Positions 20,950 to 32,210 are shown, numbered from the stretch's first letter. The stretch is DNA of 64,000 nt from Arthrinium phaeospermum (GCA_006503535.1 QYRS01000006.1:558001-622000); one strand, 5' to 3'. Notes: generated by a model from the letters alone, not told the origin. Program-made: numbers and translations.

Positions 20950-22946
20950 GATGTGGAGGAGATGGTGGATGGGGGTCAGAGGGCCCGTTGCGTGGTGGAG
21001 GCATTCAATAACTACATGTATTTGCTGTTGTCCGTGGTCACTTGACCAGGAACACAGACTGTCACTTCCACAGGTCTGCTATTAGCCTCAGGACTCAGAC
21101 CTAGCAACCAATAACTTCGTTTTATCCAAGCCCAAAGGCAGTTCCAGACGAGTGTACTGCTTCATCACTGTCCTTGCTTTTTTCTAGGGACCATTGTGAT
21201 CCGGCCCTGAGTTGCATGATATGGTAAGAGCGAGGATGCGTGCAAGGGGGTCTTATTGTACGCCACCAGAGAATATACCAGGATGATTCCTGGCACACAA
21301 CAACCAGAGAAGGGTCCTGGCGTAGCTGGAAGCATCTGGTTTGTTTTTGATGCATTGGACATTCTCGAGTGGTGGTGGTGGCGGCTGAGTCGGCTGAGTT
21401 AGATAGGAGGAGGTGAAGATCACCCTACAAGAGATCACGGTCTTCTCAAGTGCTGTAAAACTACTGCCCTCTTTACCTGTGAGATTCCCAGTTGAAATGT
21501 CTCCCGCAAGGAACGTGTGGGAAGAACTCGGCACAGAAGCACCCACCTCCCTACCAGCCGGCCCGAGACGCTCAGCACTCCGGCGCCGAACGAAAGACCA
21601 TGCCACGTCTGGAAGAAGGGACCGGCAGTGAAGAGGCAAGATCACGAAGCCAGAATGGCCAGATCGCGGACAGGATTGCGAAAAGATCCCGACCAGAAGA
21701 TGGCCAAGGAGGATCGGCTACAGGTTGCATGAACCTCCTGGGTGGCTGGGCCAGTTCAGTTACCTGGTAGAGGCAAGAACACGCACCTTATTGTGGCTCT
21801 TATGCTGGCCCGAATGGATGAATAGGCGGGGTGGGGGACATCCGTCAACAATCGTGCAGAGGGGCAAGGAGGTAGGGTCATAATTCCCAATAGCAGGCTG
21901 TTTTCTCAACGGTGGTCGAGTGGTAGTGATTACGCTGGACTGTACTAGAGGTAAGCCTCTTCCGACTGACACTCGGGGACACCCTGCCATAGTATCCTCG
22001 TTCGATCCTGCCACCCAGCACATGTTGTCGCAATCACCTCGAGCCACTTCGGGACGGATGTAACAGCATACTGGGAGCTCGACCATCCATATCTCTTTTT
22101 TTTCTTTTTCTTTTTTTTTGCCCGGTTTTTATTCAGCATTCCCTTTTGCTTTTCAAGCAATCTTTCCGGTCAGGATTCATCGTGAAGTGATCGCCTTCCA
22201 TCTATCAGGTTGACTTCGAGATCGACTGGCCGCACCTTTCTTTACCCAAATCTCATCACTCTGCATGCAGTATGGACTGAAGTTTGCGCCTGCTCCACCT
22301 CTGTCATCACCACTTTCTTGAAAAAGAAGAATCGCAATATACTGACTGAACCTTTCGTCATACGTTATTGACTATTGTGTTAATAAATTCGCCTCAAGGT
22401 GGTCGCCGCCACGACACCTTACGTAACTGTGTGTTGTTGATGAAGACAGCCAACGAACTGATTGAACTCATTCGCTTGCCTAGGGGACCTACTCTGTACG
22501 TCATCCAGACACCATACATGCCAGCACCAAACCGATATGCGATAGTCGACTTAGTGAGCATACTCCTCTTCCTGCTAATTGACGATCCCGTTTTCGGCAG
22601 TGGTTGAGAAAGCACTAGTGACTTTGGCCGGCTTCGATCGCAAAATGCACTAGCTATCCTCTCCGCTCGAACGCCAACACCCTGAGGGACACAAGGGTAC
22701 GTTCCCCAACAACCTTAACCGAGCAACACCGACAGTCTAGGCGGTGGAGGAGACCCGACTATGCTCAGTCGTGAGAATAGTCAGTCTCTGTGGCCGACCC
22801 GGATGGCTGGGACTACTTGGCGAATGGTCCCGTCCATCCGGGCTCGAGAGGGGGCGGCTCCGTTCTTAAAGCAGATGGAAAACCCAAGGATTCTGGAAAG
22901 GTTGTTGCACCCACGTTCATGCACCAGCTTTGCTCTTAAATCCGTC
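20950..22946. other. Intergenic with partial repeat copy C
   Basis: No intact gene is seen. The left part (about 21110-21430) holds a third, partial copy of the repeat found at 16.1 and 16.8 kb. A T-rich run lies at about 22094-22119. The right part is the promoter of the secreted modular protein at 22947. Confidence 0.4.
21110..21430 (-). repeat. Small repeated gene or element, copy C (partial)
   Basis: The block CCCAAAGGCAGTTCCAGACG, then GAGTGTACTGCTTCATCACT, then GTCCTTG matches the conserved core of copies A and B, and the next 40 bases keep GGCCCTGA followed by TTGCATG as in copy A. The remainder is too diverged to align by eye. A 65-aa minus-strand frame here does not resemble the frames of copy A. 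Confidence 0.4.
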
Positions 22947-24513
22947 ATGGCTAAACGACTCGCTTTCCTCCTTGCTTCTGCGCTGTGCGTGCGCAGCCAG
23001 GGCATCGACTTCGCGGCCCTGGACGCCTTTAACGCGGAGACTAACGGACCGCATTACAACCAGCTTGAGGGCCCCTTTGTTGCCGACGCCGCTATCCCAG
23101 GCTATTCGGACCTTATCTCGCTGGAAAACGTTGCGGTCCAAGTCCCGACATGCGGGGACGTCAACACCTATCTCGGCGTTCGCATCTTCCCCGCCGGCCA
23201 GTTCAACACGACACGCTGTGCTGAAGCGTGCTCAGGTGTGAGCGCCTGCCAGTTCGTCAACGTGTACAACCTAAACGCAGGGAATAGCCTAGTCGGCCAG
23301 TTCTGCGCTCTTTACTCGAGATCGTGGGGCGCCTCTTACGGCTACAACGTCGGCCAGTACAGAGACAACGTTCTTTACACCGTTTCGAACAGCTACGCCT
23401 TCTCGAACCTTGGGCGGTTGGCAATACCTGCCCAGTGTCCGGACGAAGAATGCAAGAGGGAGATTGTCCAGTGCTTCCGATCCGGCCCGTCCCAAGCGAG
23501 CGCCTTCTGTTCCCAGCTGACCCCGTTCACCACCACCGTGGCGACCAACACGCCCACATCGTAAGTCACGGCCAACTAAAACCCTGAAGCGTGCATGAAC
23601 TGACTTGGCATACTGTCCAAAGCACGACATCCGTCGCCACTACGGTCGTCGTCGCTACCCAGCGAACGACTCGGACGCTGACCGACACCACCACTCAAAC
23701 CGTCCCAACATCCACAACTACTGTGAACGGTTACTATACGGGCTCGCCTCCGCCGATGAAACGAGCTGACCCGACCTCGTCAGAAGTAGCCACGCCCCCT
23801 GTGTCGCCGGCCAGGTGTACCCGCCCGACCGCATCACGTCGGCCTGCTCTTGCATCGGCGTCGCTGCCCAGACGGTCAGCGTCACCAGCACGGCCGCGGC
23901 CACCACGGTGACTAACACAAACACCGTCCAGGCCACCACAACCGTCACCGTCGCGACGACCCATCTCACGACAACAGTGACCAACACCACCACCGGCGTC
24001 GCCACCACCACGATCCCCGCCGCCACCCCGGGCCCGCTCGACTTCGAGGCCGCCGACCAATCCGCCATCTGGTCGTGGTACACCAGCGTCCCCGAGGTCT
24101 GGAGCGGCCAGGTCGTCACCACCCAGAACCGCCACAACCAGCCGACCCGGGCCTTCCAGGTCGTCGACTCGGAGAACCGCGGGCTCGGCGACCTCAGCGC
24201 TTTGCAGACGTTCCTTCTGCAGCCGGGGGCCACCTACCAGTTCACCGTGTACGTGCAGACGACGGCGCTGGGGGCCGGCAACACGGCCTCGGACATCGGC
24301 GTGGCGCTGTTCTCGTCGACCGGCTTCTGCGGGCCGCCGTGGGTTCCCCTGGCGAACGGGAGGCCGGCGGGCAATGGCTGGTACGAGTACTCTTACAGCT
24401 TTGTCGCGCAGTACCAGAGCGATCCCAATTGTTTCATCGATGTGGGATTTACCTCGAATGCGGGGAAGGCGACGCACTATTTGGACGACTTCTCCCTTTA
24501 CATGGTCAACTAG
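22947..24513 (+). CDS. Secreted modular protein with CBM4_9-like C-terminal domain, apparent -1 frameshift
   Basis: Exon 1 is 22947-23560; a 62-nt intron (GTAAGT donor, CTGAC branch) is followed by exon 2 at 23623-24513. Residues 1-18 are a signal peptide. An N-terminal Cys-containing module (about 60-190) includes CGDVNTYLGVRIFPAGQFN and CAEACSGVSACQF, a PAN/apple-like Cys spacing. A Thr-rich linker follows, then CSC and a second Thr-rich stretch. The C-terminal about 165 residues (from about 335) contain LQPGATYQFTVYVQTT and HYLDDFSLYMVN, which resembles fungal CBM4_9-like jelly-roll domains. Frame continuity is lost at the CCCCC run 23795-23799: one missing C restores PPCVAGQVYPP before ITSACSC. 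A 29-nt intron would also restore frame but is too short. It is probably a wall- or polysaccharide-binding protein; no catalytic motif is visible. Confidence 0.72.
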
Positions 24514-24730
24514 GGGAGGCAGGTATCTTGGATTGGTAGGGATTGGAAGGAATGAAGGTCGGGCAGTATCCCTCTCGAAAGGAAACGATTGCATCAGCTA
24601 ATACTCGTCGATTCCATATGCGCCCTCATGCAAAGGGGTGACTACGTAATGCATTGCTTTGCGTGCTTTCATCCGGCCTTTGCCATGGCCCTCGCCAATA
24701 CCGACGTGGCGGACCGAACCTCCCAACGCC

Positions 24731-25630
24731 TCAAAACATGCTGAAATAGTACTCGTCCTTGTGATTGTCCGGCGTGGAATCGCACAGCATGAAAGCTCTG
24801 GCCTCGCGGCGCATCCGACAAATGTACCACAACTCATCATCCTCATCACAGCCCATCTCCACCGGATCCAGGGTCCATCCGTGACTCTTCATCAGTCCCA
24901 GCAGGTAGAAGCGCATATGGTCTTCTTCGCGGTGCCCGCGATCGATGTCGCTGCGGGTCAGGGGCGGGCAGAAGATTTCCTCGTCCAGCTCCAGAATGAC
25001 TTCTTTGAGCGCCGGGACGCCTCGGAGGTGAGCGTCGAACAGGCCGATGCCCTCGGTCAACATCTCCTTGGCGACGAGCCTGTGGCCGGGCAACCTCCGT
25101 TCTTTCAAGTACCACATTTCCTCGGACACGATCCCGTCCCAGTGGGCCATGCCTTCCGTGGTCCACCGGCCCGTCCGGATCGTCTGCAGGTTGGGGCAGC
25201 CCTGCCGGATGGCGGCCATGACGGCCAAGTCCTTGGCCTCGAGGCGCATGCGGCCGAAGAGCTGCAGCTCGAACCGGAATATCCGGGGGAAACTGACGAC
25301 GAGGTGGCGGATGTGGTCGGCGTTGCGGCCGATCCGCTGGAGGAAGCCGGCGATCTCGTCGGGCTCCATCATGGTGAACTCTATGATGTTTTGGCTGTAG
25401 AACACGGGGACCGCCTCGCGGCGGATCGCCTTGCTTGCGCCAAACAGCCCCACGGCGAGCTGGTGGTGGGGGAAGCGGTCGGGTAGCCAGGGGTGGAGGG
25501 CTTGGCCGTCTGATACCAGGCACTGCTCGTAGATCTGGTCGCGGAGCTCGCGGGGGAAACCGGAGAAGTTGAGCCTGTTGGCGGCGGGGAAGCCGGCATG
25601 CCGACGGAGCCAATTCTTGATACGATTCAT
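24731..25630 (-). CDS. 2EXR/F-box-like fungal protein
   Basis: A single exon encodes 299 aa from the methionine at 25630 (MNRIKNWLRRHAG); an in-frame ATG at 25678 would add 16 residues. The N-terminal block FSGFPRELRDQIYEQCL, then LFGASKAIRREAVPVFYSQN, is the signature of the 2EXR/F-box-like family common and expanded in ascomycetes. The rest is a degenerate helical region ending with a short acidic and aromatic tail. Members are usually uncharacterised. A role in ubiquitin ligase complexes is possible by family analogy but unsupported here. The gene converges with the secreted modular protein upstream, about 215 bases between stops. Confidence 0.75.
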   Translation of the reverse strand: MNRIKNWLRRHAGFPAANRLNFSGFPRELRDQIYEQCLVSDGQALHPWLPDRFPHHQLAVGLFGASKAIRREAVPVFYSQNIIEFTMMEPDEIAGFLQRIGRNADHIRHLVVSFPRIFRFELQLFGRMRLEAKDLAVMAAIRQGCPNLQTIRTGRWTTEGMAHWDGIVSEEMWYLKERRLPGHRLVAKEMLTEGIGLFDAHLRGVPALKEVILELDEEIFCPPLTRSDIDRGHREEDHMRFYLLGLMKSHGWTLDPVEMGCDEDDELWYICRMRREARAFMLCDSTPDNHKDEYYFSMF

Positions 25631-26424
25631 GGATGTGTTAGGGGGATGTGGTATGACTAGAAACCAAGAGTTGGACACGGCATGTAAAGGAAGAAGAACA
25701 TAACTCTAAGACATCCGTATTATATACATATCTAAACTTTGCAAAGGTTTGTTCCTTTGCCTTACTCCAAGTTGGCGCGTTTGCGGGTGCAGGGTAAACA
25801 CGTTGGTATAGAGTTGCTAGTGGGTATTTTGTTGGCAAACAAAACTATGCCCTGGGTGATTGTAAGCGTCGTATCAGGCAATATTATGTTCTGTAAGTTT
25901 GAATAGAATTCCCACCCCACATCATCATCCGTATGTCAGCAGTTTCTAAGAGGTGCTCTTCATCCACTGCCTGTTTCTGTCACTGTATCTCAGCTGAAGA
26001 TATGGATAGGCGTTGCGGTAAACACGAGGCATGTGATGTAACAAGTTGGGATATGTCACACCATAACAAACAGTCCGCAAACAATAGAAGGGGAACATGG
26101 GCATCCCTGAGAGAATCTTCACGATGAATCAACGATGTGCTTGCTTAAATAGGTATACATGTTCTGTTTACGATCTCATGACCATGGATACTAGCCATGC
26201 ATGCATTTCCATCGGGTGGCAGAAGCACGTGCATTAGCCGTCTTGAGGTAAGTGACTATTGTTTTTTTTTCTTTTACGAGAATATCACTCTTATCAGGTG
26301 TCGAGGTCGGAAAGGGGGCACATAATTGCACATACAGTATATTAGGTTGCAATTTCCGCGAGGTGTTACATAGCATCTCCGAACAACGAGATTACCATCC
26401 GAGGAACGCAGATGTCTATCTACG
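25631..26424. other. Intergenic
   Basis: Upstream region of the 2EXR-like gene and 3' flank of the Cys-rich protein gene. No gene is seen in the roughly 800 bases. Confidence 0.5.
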
Positions 26425-29001
26425 TTACATAATAATACAACAAGAGTCGTTTTCTTCGCCATCGTCATCACCACAGCAGCCAGACATACATCCGCCTCCG
26501 CAGCAGTCCCCCTCGCAACACCCACCTTCGCAACACCCACCTTCGCAACAGCCACTCTCACAGCAACCATCATCACAGCAGCCACCTTCGCAACAGCCGC
26601 CTTCGCAACACCCGCCCTCACAACAGCCGCCGTCGCAACACTCACCCTCGCAACATCCACCTTCGCAACACCCATCCTCGCTGCTCCCGTCTGCACTCCC
26701 GTTCGTGCTCCCACCGTCACCGCTCGCACCGTAAGCGACGGCAGCACCAGCCCCCAGCATCGCTCCACCCACTGCGCCTGCGCCGACGTACGCGGTCGTC
26801 GAATGCGATCTGTTCTTGCCGTAGTCGCTCGACGGGCGCATGGGCTCTTGCGGGGCATAGCCGCGGCTGGTCTGGTTGTAGGGGTGGTAGGTGGGTTGGG
26901 GCGTTTCGACATACGGCTGCGGCTGCGGCTGCGGCTGCGGCTGCGGCTGTGGTTGCGGCTGCGGCTGCCATGACGTGTCTTGCTGCGGATAGCCTGGATA
27001 GCCTTGGGTATCGGGGTAATTTTGATGAGCTGGGTAGTCCTGAGTACTGGGGTAACCTTGACGGCCTGGAATCTCCCGAGTATCTTGATGAACTGGATGC
27101 TCCTGAGTATCTTGGTAGTCTGGTCGATCTTGGTTTCCGTGATAGCGGCCATCATATTCGTCATCGTCACCCTGCCCACGATAGTTGGTGGGTTGGGGCG
27201 TTCCCACATGCGGCTGCGGATAGCCTTGATACCCTTGGGTATCGGGATAGTCTTGATGACCTGGATACCCCTGGGTGTTGGGGTAATCTCGTTGGCCTGG
27301 GTAGTCCTGAGCGTCGGCGTAACCTTGATGGCCTGGATAGTCCTGAGCATCCTCACGGCCACGATAGTCCTGAGTATCTTGATACCCGGCCGATCCTGGT
27401 TACCGTGATGACGGTCATCATCGTCGCTCTGCTCACAACGGTTCTGGGGTTGGTCGCCTTCATAGTCTGGGAAGTTTTGCTGTTGCAAATAGGCGTTTGA
27501 TTGTTGCATGTCCATCTGTTGCATCTCGAAAGAGCTAATGTTGTTGTGACTGTAGGTAGAACTGTCTACATTGTAAGAACTATTCGAGTTCGAAGTCGTA
27601 TTGTAGTTGTTCGTGATGTTCGGAGCCTGCCTGGCACTTTTCGGGTAGGTGTTAGCACAGCCGAATGCCAGCATTTACTGGGTATGGATGGATAACGAAC
27701 GTATTATGGCCGCCACTTTGGGGAGTGGCCTTTCTCCCGGGCCCCGTGCTCGGGGCCTGGCTCTTCTGTTGGCCGCGATAGGGGGCTTGTTGCGGGGGAG
27801 GCGCCTGCGCGCGCCCGGCTGGGGGCTTGCTCTGGACTACCTTCTGCGGCGGCGGATTCGCTGCCGGCCGAGGCTGACCACCGTGGTTCTTTGTGGTCTG
27901 TGGGAGGGGATGGTGGCCGGCTGAACCAACTTGCTTTCTCGCAGGGCTCGCTCTGCCCGGCGGCGGTGCTTGGGGACGGGGTTTCGGCGTAGTGGTGTTG
28001 CTTTTGCCTGGTCTGGATTTCTTGGGACCGTTACTAGTCGGGCCATTACCCTGGGTCTGCGCGGGGGGTGATGGCCTATGAGCCGGGCTTCCCGTTGTTG
28101 GACGGCTTGCTGCCTGGGGAGGTCTGACTTGCTGCTGCGCACCAAGACCCCCAACACCAGCTACTTGGTTAGAGTTCTTGTGTATTGCACCCTGGGCTTT
28201 GTAGCTGCTGTCATCAAAGTTGGCTCGGACGTCACCTTTAGATGGTCAGCAAGAAGTTAGTTGGGGCCGGGTCTTGAGCGGAACTTACTCCGGCCTCCCT
28301 GAGTCCCCGCTTGTACTCCCTGCCAATGGCGTTCGACATCTCGTCTCATCGAGGCGAGACGCCTCTGCTGCTCTGCAGCAGTCAGTTTTCGGGTGGAGAA
28401 GAGTTTCGTCAGTTGTTCGAGATCCGGCAGGGCCACGGCCCCGGCCCTCCGGCCAAAATTCTGCAACTCGACGAGCTGTTGCTCCGAGAGCACTTCATTT
28501 GGTCGGTTGGAGTAGACATCGCTGCTAAAGAAGTCAGTGGCCGTCCCTTTTTCTCGACTTTCATAGCATGACGCACATTGTGTATAGAAATAGCAAAGTG
28601 TTGATCCCTTGCAAGTATCCGGACACTTGCTGTCGCAATGTTTGGATGGGCTGGATGACCGACTGCCTGAGCTGGACATCCAGTCGGGCCAGGGTCTCTT
28701 TGGTAGCGTAGGGCTCACAGGCATTCTGCAAGCTGGGATAGCTGGGGGTGAGGGCGTTGTAGAAGTAGGCCAGGGGCTGATGGACGGCCTGGGTCAGCCG
28801 CTTGAGGTCCTGGGCATGGGCGAAGTTCGCATTGTTGCTCGGCGAGCGGTTTCGGATGGCTTCGAGTGTCGATTGTATACTGACGCAGAAAGCTCTCTCT
28901 GGCTTCCACTCTTCTCCTCTGGCGTTTCGGTTTTGCTGGGATACTTGTATCGCCTTTGCTATGGTGGAGAGAATGACGCAGACGGGCTCGAGAATGTCCA
29001 T
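26425..29001 (-). CDS. Large low-complexity protein with CCEGG repeat array and CaaX box, apparent -1 frameshift
   Basis: Four exons join in phase: 29001-28577, 28524-28289, 28235-27679 and 27626-26425. Introns of 52-53 nt have CTGAC or CTAAC branch points. The product is about 806 aa if one base is restored at the CCC 27385-27387. Regions in order: a helical N-terminal domain (about 1-220, starting MDILEPVCVILSTIAKA); a Pro/Gln/Lys-rich disordered part; an Asn/Gln-rich part; two copies of a Tyr/Gln/Asp-rich repeat unit, each starting near HHGNQDRP or YHGNQDRP; a (QP)n run; a Gly/Ala segment AYVGAGAVGGAMLGAGA like a glycine zipper; then about twelve CC-[ED]-x-x pentapeptides, mostly CCEGG; and the terminus SCCIIM. 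CIIM is a CaaX box, with the final Met favouring farnesylation. The clustered cysteines could be acylated or bind metal. I know no named family with this layout. Confidence 0.7.
26445..26665 (-). repeat. 15-bp coding minisatellite (CCEGG pentapeptides)
   Basis: About twelve tandem 15-base units encode Cys-Cys followed by mostly Glu-Gly-Gly at the C-terminus of the large low-complexity protein. Units vary at the third and first bases, so the array is not freshly expanded. Confidence 0.85.
26925..26969 (-). repeat. (CAGCCG)n coding hexanucleotide repeat
   Basis: Tandem hexanucleotides encode an alternating Gln-Pro run in the same protein. Confidence 0.85.
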
Positions 29002-31856
29002 CTTGGGAAGGGCACGGAGTGCTACAAAGGTTCTAGAATAGGTGAAATACTGGAGTTTTAGAACAAAGAGGGTCTGTCTCTTATGCGGAGTCTATATGGT
29101 AATGAACCACGTTAAACAGGGGCGGCTTTCGATTCTTTAAGTATGGATCCCCAAGTAACATCCTACAGGTTGTATTTTCAGCCTCCAGCCACTGATACAT
29201 TGTTTATTTCCTGAGCTGTCAGGTTCTCGCGTAGTACTGCCCTCCGCCTCTTTGACATATGTAGGGCTCTGGATAGCACAGCCTGAAAACGCTTGGCGGG
29301 ATCAGGCTGGACTCTTACCCTGGGTTTGGGTGTAAGTAAGCAACAAGTGCATGTAACCGAAATTGGAACTCCAGCTACGGAGTACATTGGTTGCGAAATG
29401 GATGGCCCCTCATCCATCGGGAACGGTTTACGACTGGTGTCTGGTCCAAGTACATCTAATAGTGTCTTGAGTATGGTGAGATGCAGTTTTCCAAATTTGA
29501 CATTTCCCTTGCAACCAATGCTCAGTACTTCTGTTGGCTCACATGGCTTTTTACACTGCGCGGTAGATATCAGTCATGCCCTATGCAACAGCAGAGCGCA
29601 ATGAAGCTAGCTGAAAAGTCCCTAGGTTGATACGCCTTAAGCTCGTCGAAAACCTTTCACGCAGGGGCTTTCATTACAAGATCCTGGAAAATCGATATTC
29701 GAAATGCCATCAGACATTTAGATCGAGTCTTGGGGAGCACAGCCAGTGCGGCTGGCTCTTGGCAGCCTTTAATGCAACCCTACCATGCCTGAGCAATAAC
29801 CCCTTTCGTCTAGTCAAAGAGCTTACCTGCAGCTGACGTGCGAATCAGACCGTCAGAGGAAGGGTACCTGCCGATGGTGGCTGCAGACCGAATTAAAAGA
29901 AGACGAAAAAAGAAAAGGAAGGTGCGCAAACCATCTGACTGGACCAAAACAGAAGAACGAATGGCTTGGTGGTCGCTATGGCGTTCCGGCTCTCGCTCCC
30001 CGGATGATGCAGTGATAACGCCACCCACTGCCCGGCTTGGGTGCCAGACTCGATGCAATGGCAACCCGGTTGCCGGCTGACATGCGATCCAGTCTCAGCC
30101 GCAAAACGCCAACGGGAAAAAGCAGGAAAGTTCCCTTTCCACTCGCCATAGTGTCCGTGGCGCGTGCAAGTAGCAAGCTGCCGGGAAGCGACCGTAACTT
30201 CAGCCGAGAGTTCGGGAGCCTCGCATCCAGGAACAAACGGAGGCAGCCATGCTGAACCTGGCATTCCATAATGCATGTGTGTATACCACTGCATCAAAAG
30301 CTAACTAAGAGAGACGCGTGGTTGCGGGCCTGGATACGCGACTTACATTATAGCCGACATGCTCCGTCGGGAAATATACCTGCCGTTTGACGAGAAACAG
30401 TCTGTTATTGGGTCCAGCGAGAGCCTTGCAGGCACATGCCGAGTGCGCCACTATTCGAACAAATTACCGAAGCACCGGGACTGTAGCTGACCTACATGCA
30501 GGTGTCGAATGCTAAATTAAGCAGGATCAGTGTGGAAGTTGCTTACTGCATATGCGAACGGGGTAAGAGACTGGGATGTCGCCATCGCCGAGAAGCTCTT
30601 GGTCGTCAAAGACCCAGCACCAGCTAGTGAGATCGCCGATAAGGCTTAGCAGGGGAGAAATAGTGGACGGGCTGAGCGATGGGGTCTTTGGGTCCCCCTG
30701 TCTAACAGCTCCCAAAGCTTGGCCCAACTTCAAGTCGCCTCGCCGCAAGATTCGCCAGTATTTGACGGACGCATAGTGTATGGATGGTATAAATAAGAGG
30801 TTGGGTAAGTCCTGAAGCATTACAGAGTGAAGGCGAGAGGATTTAGTGCCCTTGAAATCGCGAGGCTTTGATTTGAGAGGTGCGTGTAATGATGGACACT
30901 TGTGAAAACTACGCCGAACCCACCAAAGGCCTGGCACTCGAGTGACCCACTGAACCGCGAAGTGCCGAAGGCTAGAACAGTGTCGCACGGCGGAGGACTC
31001 GGTGCTTACCATCACTTTAATGCTTCTTCCAAGGCCGTGTTCAATTTCCAAGATAATGCATCGGCAGCGCTTCCTGTTTAACTGCGCTTCTACTAGCGAT
31101 CCGACACCAAAGTATGAGAGTCCTCAAGGCAGTACACGATGAGATAGTTGGTAGACTGCGATGTGGAAGACCCGGATTGATCATTTCGGCCATCGGCTTT
31201 CGACGTTTCCGAATGCCACCGACATCTTGGTAGGGCTGTCCCATTTTTTGTTGTATTCTTTGTCATCAGGAATCAATTTCATCCTCCACCTCCACCACCA
31301 AATAAATGATCATGAGACATTTTCTTCACCCTCCAGTTCGGAGGCTTCGGTATCTGCGAAGATGGCTGGTCCCAGTGACAAGTAGCCATGCATTCTCTTC
31401 AAAGCTTTGCAGTGACTTGCGTTCTTCTGCCCGCCCCCGGACATATAACGTCGGCATCGTCCCCACTTGGGGGCACCCACCCATACCGGGGCCTTGATCA
31501 TGGGCGCCTTTTCGTGGACACATGTAAATAATAACTCGCTGTTCTGATGTGAGGTTATACCCAAAAGGTAATGTGCATCCGGATCCTCCGGGTCGAGAGT
31601 AAATAGGCTGGTTGATGACATCCCGACTGCTCCGAAACATGAGGATATCAACAGCATGGCCACCGCCGTCTGCAGACCAGCCCAGGATCAAGCGCTGTCG
31701 CCGCCTCCATGGTTCCTCGTTGAATTATCGCATCTTTCACTCATTGGTCGCATTCTAGTTGCAAGGCCGTTTTGTTACCGATTACATCCCAGTGTAGACG
31801 CTGGCCTACGACCTCCCTTCCTCCCTCTCCTGTTTACACAAGTTCCCGTAGAGAGC
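29002..31856. other. Long intergenic stretch, no gene recognised
   Basis: About 2.85 kb. The longest open frame is a 174-codon minus-strand one at 30527-31051, with no recognisable domain or splice context. The left end is the promoter of the Cys-rich CaaX protein and the right end that of the small SPT-like protein. Confidence 0.45.
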
Positions 31857-32210
31857 ATGGGTCAGCCGTCCAACGACATCTCCTCCGTTTCCAAGCAGTT
31901 CGAGGCGTTCCGCCACTGGGCGAGGCTGAAGCAGTACCAGATCGAGGTGACCTACGCCGTCAACACGTATACGCCGGTCGAGAAAGTCTTCTTCTACTCG
32001 CTGGTTCTTATCCTCTTCACTCTTTCCGCCGCTGGGTTAGCCTTTTATCTCCTCCCGCCCATCTTGGGTTTACTCCACAGCGCTTGGTACATCCTTAGTC
32101 ACGACGTCCCCCTGATCGCGTCGCATATCGGTGCCGCCAACAAGATGGTGCGCGAATCCACCAATGGGCCCGTCGCCAGCCCGCTGGAGTCCTACGCTAT
32201 GAGTCTCTGA
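31857..32210 (+). CDS. Candidate small subunit of serine palmitoyltransferase (ssSPT-like)
   Basis: A single exon encodes 117 aa. The methionine at 31857 (MGQPSNDISS) is preferred over in-frame upstream codons because the upstream residues have no protein character. The core is RLKQYQIEVTYAVNTYTPVEK followed by one hydrophobic segment (about 44-66, VFFYSLVLILFTLSAAGLAF) and PP. An aromatic/basic helix, a TP-x-EK turn and a single TM describe the small activating subunits of serine palmitoyltransferase (SPTSSA/B; PF11779-type in fungi), which boost the first step of sphingolipid synthesis in the ER. The C-terminal extension is unusual in length. Family assignment is by pattern only. Confidence 0.6.
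   Translation: MGQPSNDISSVSKQFEAFRHWARLKQYQIEVTYAVNTYTPVEKVFFYSLVLILFTLSAAGLAFYLLPPILGLLHSAWYILSHDVPLIASHIGAANKMVRESTNGPVASPLESYAMSL

Noticed and set aside
21918..22020. tRNA-like stretch (GTCGAGTGGTAG, later GTTCGATCCTGCCACC)
   Set aside because: The D-arm-like and T-loop-like words are present, but the five bases on either side of TTCGATC do not pair and no anticodon stem forms.
24659..25486. 275-codon plus-strand open frame
   Set aside because: It is antisense to the 2EXR/F-box-like gene and has no recognisable domain.
26445..26665. CRISPR-like array
   Set aside because: The 15-base tandem units are in frame and encode CCEGG; there are no spacers and the genome is eukaryotic.
26252..26734. 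Plus-strand Ser/Gln/Pro repeat protein
   Set aside because: It is the reverse complement of the CCEGG minisatellite and has no start context or flanking exons of its own.
30527..31051. 174-codon minus-strand open frame
   Set aside because: No family, no promoter or splice context, and mixed composition; not supported as a gene.
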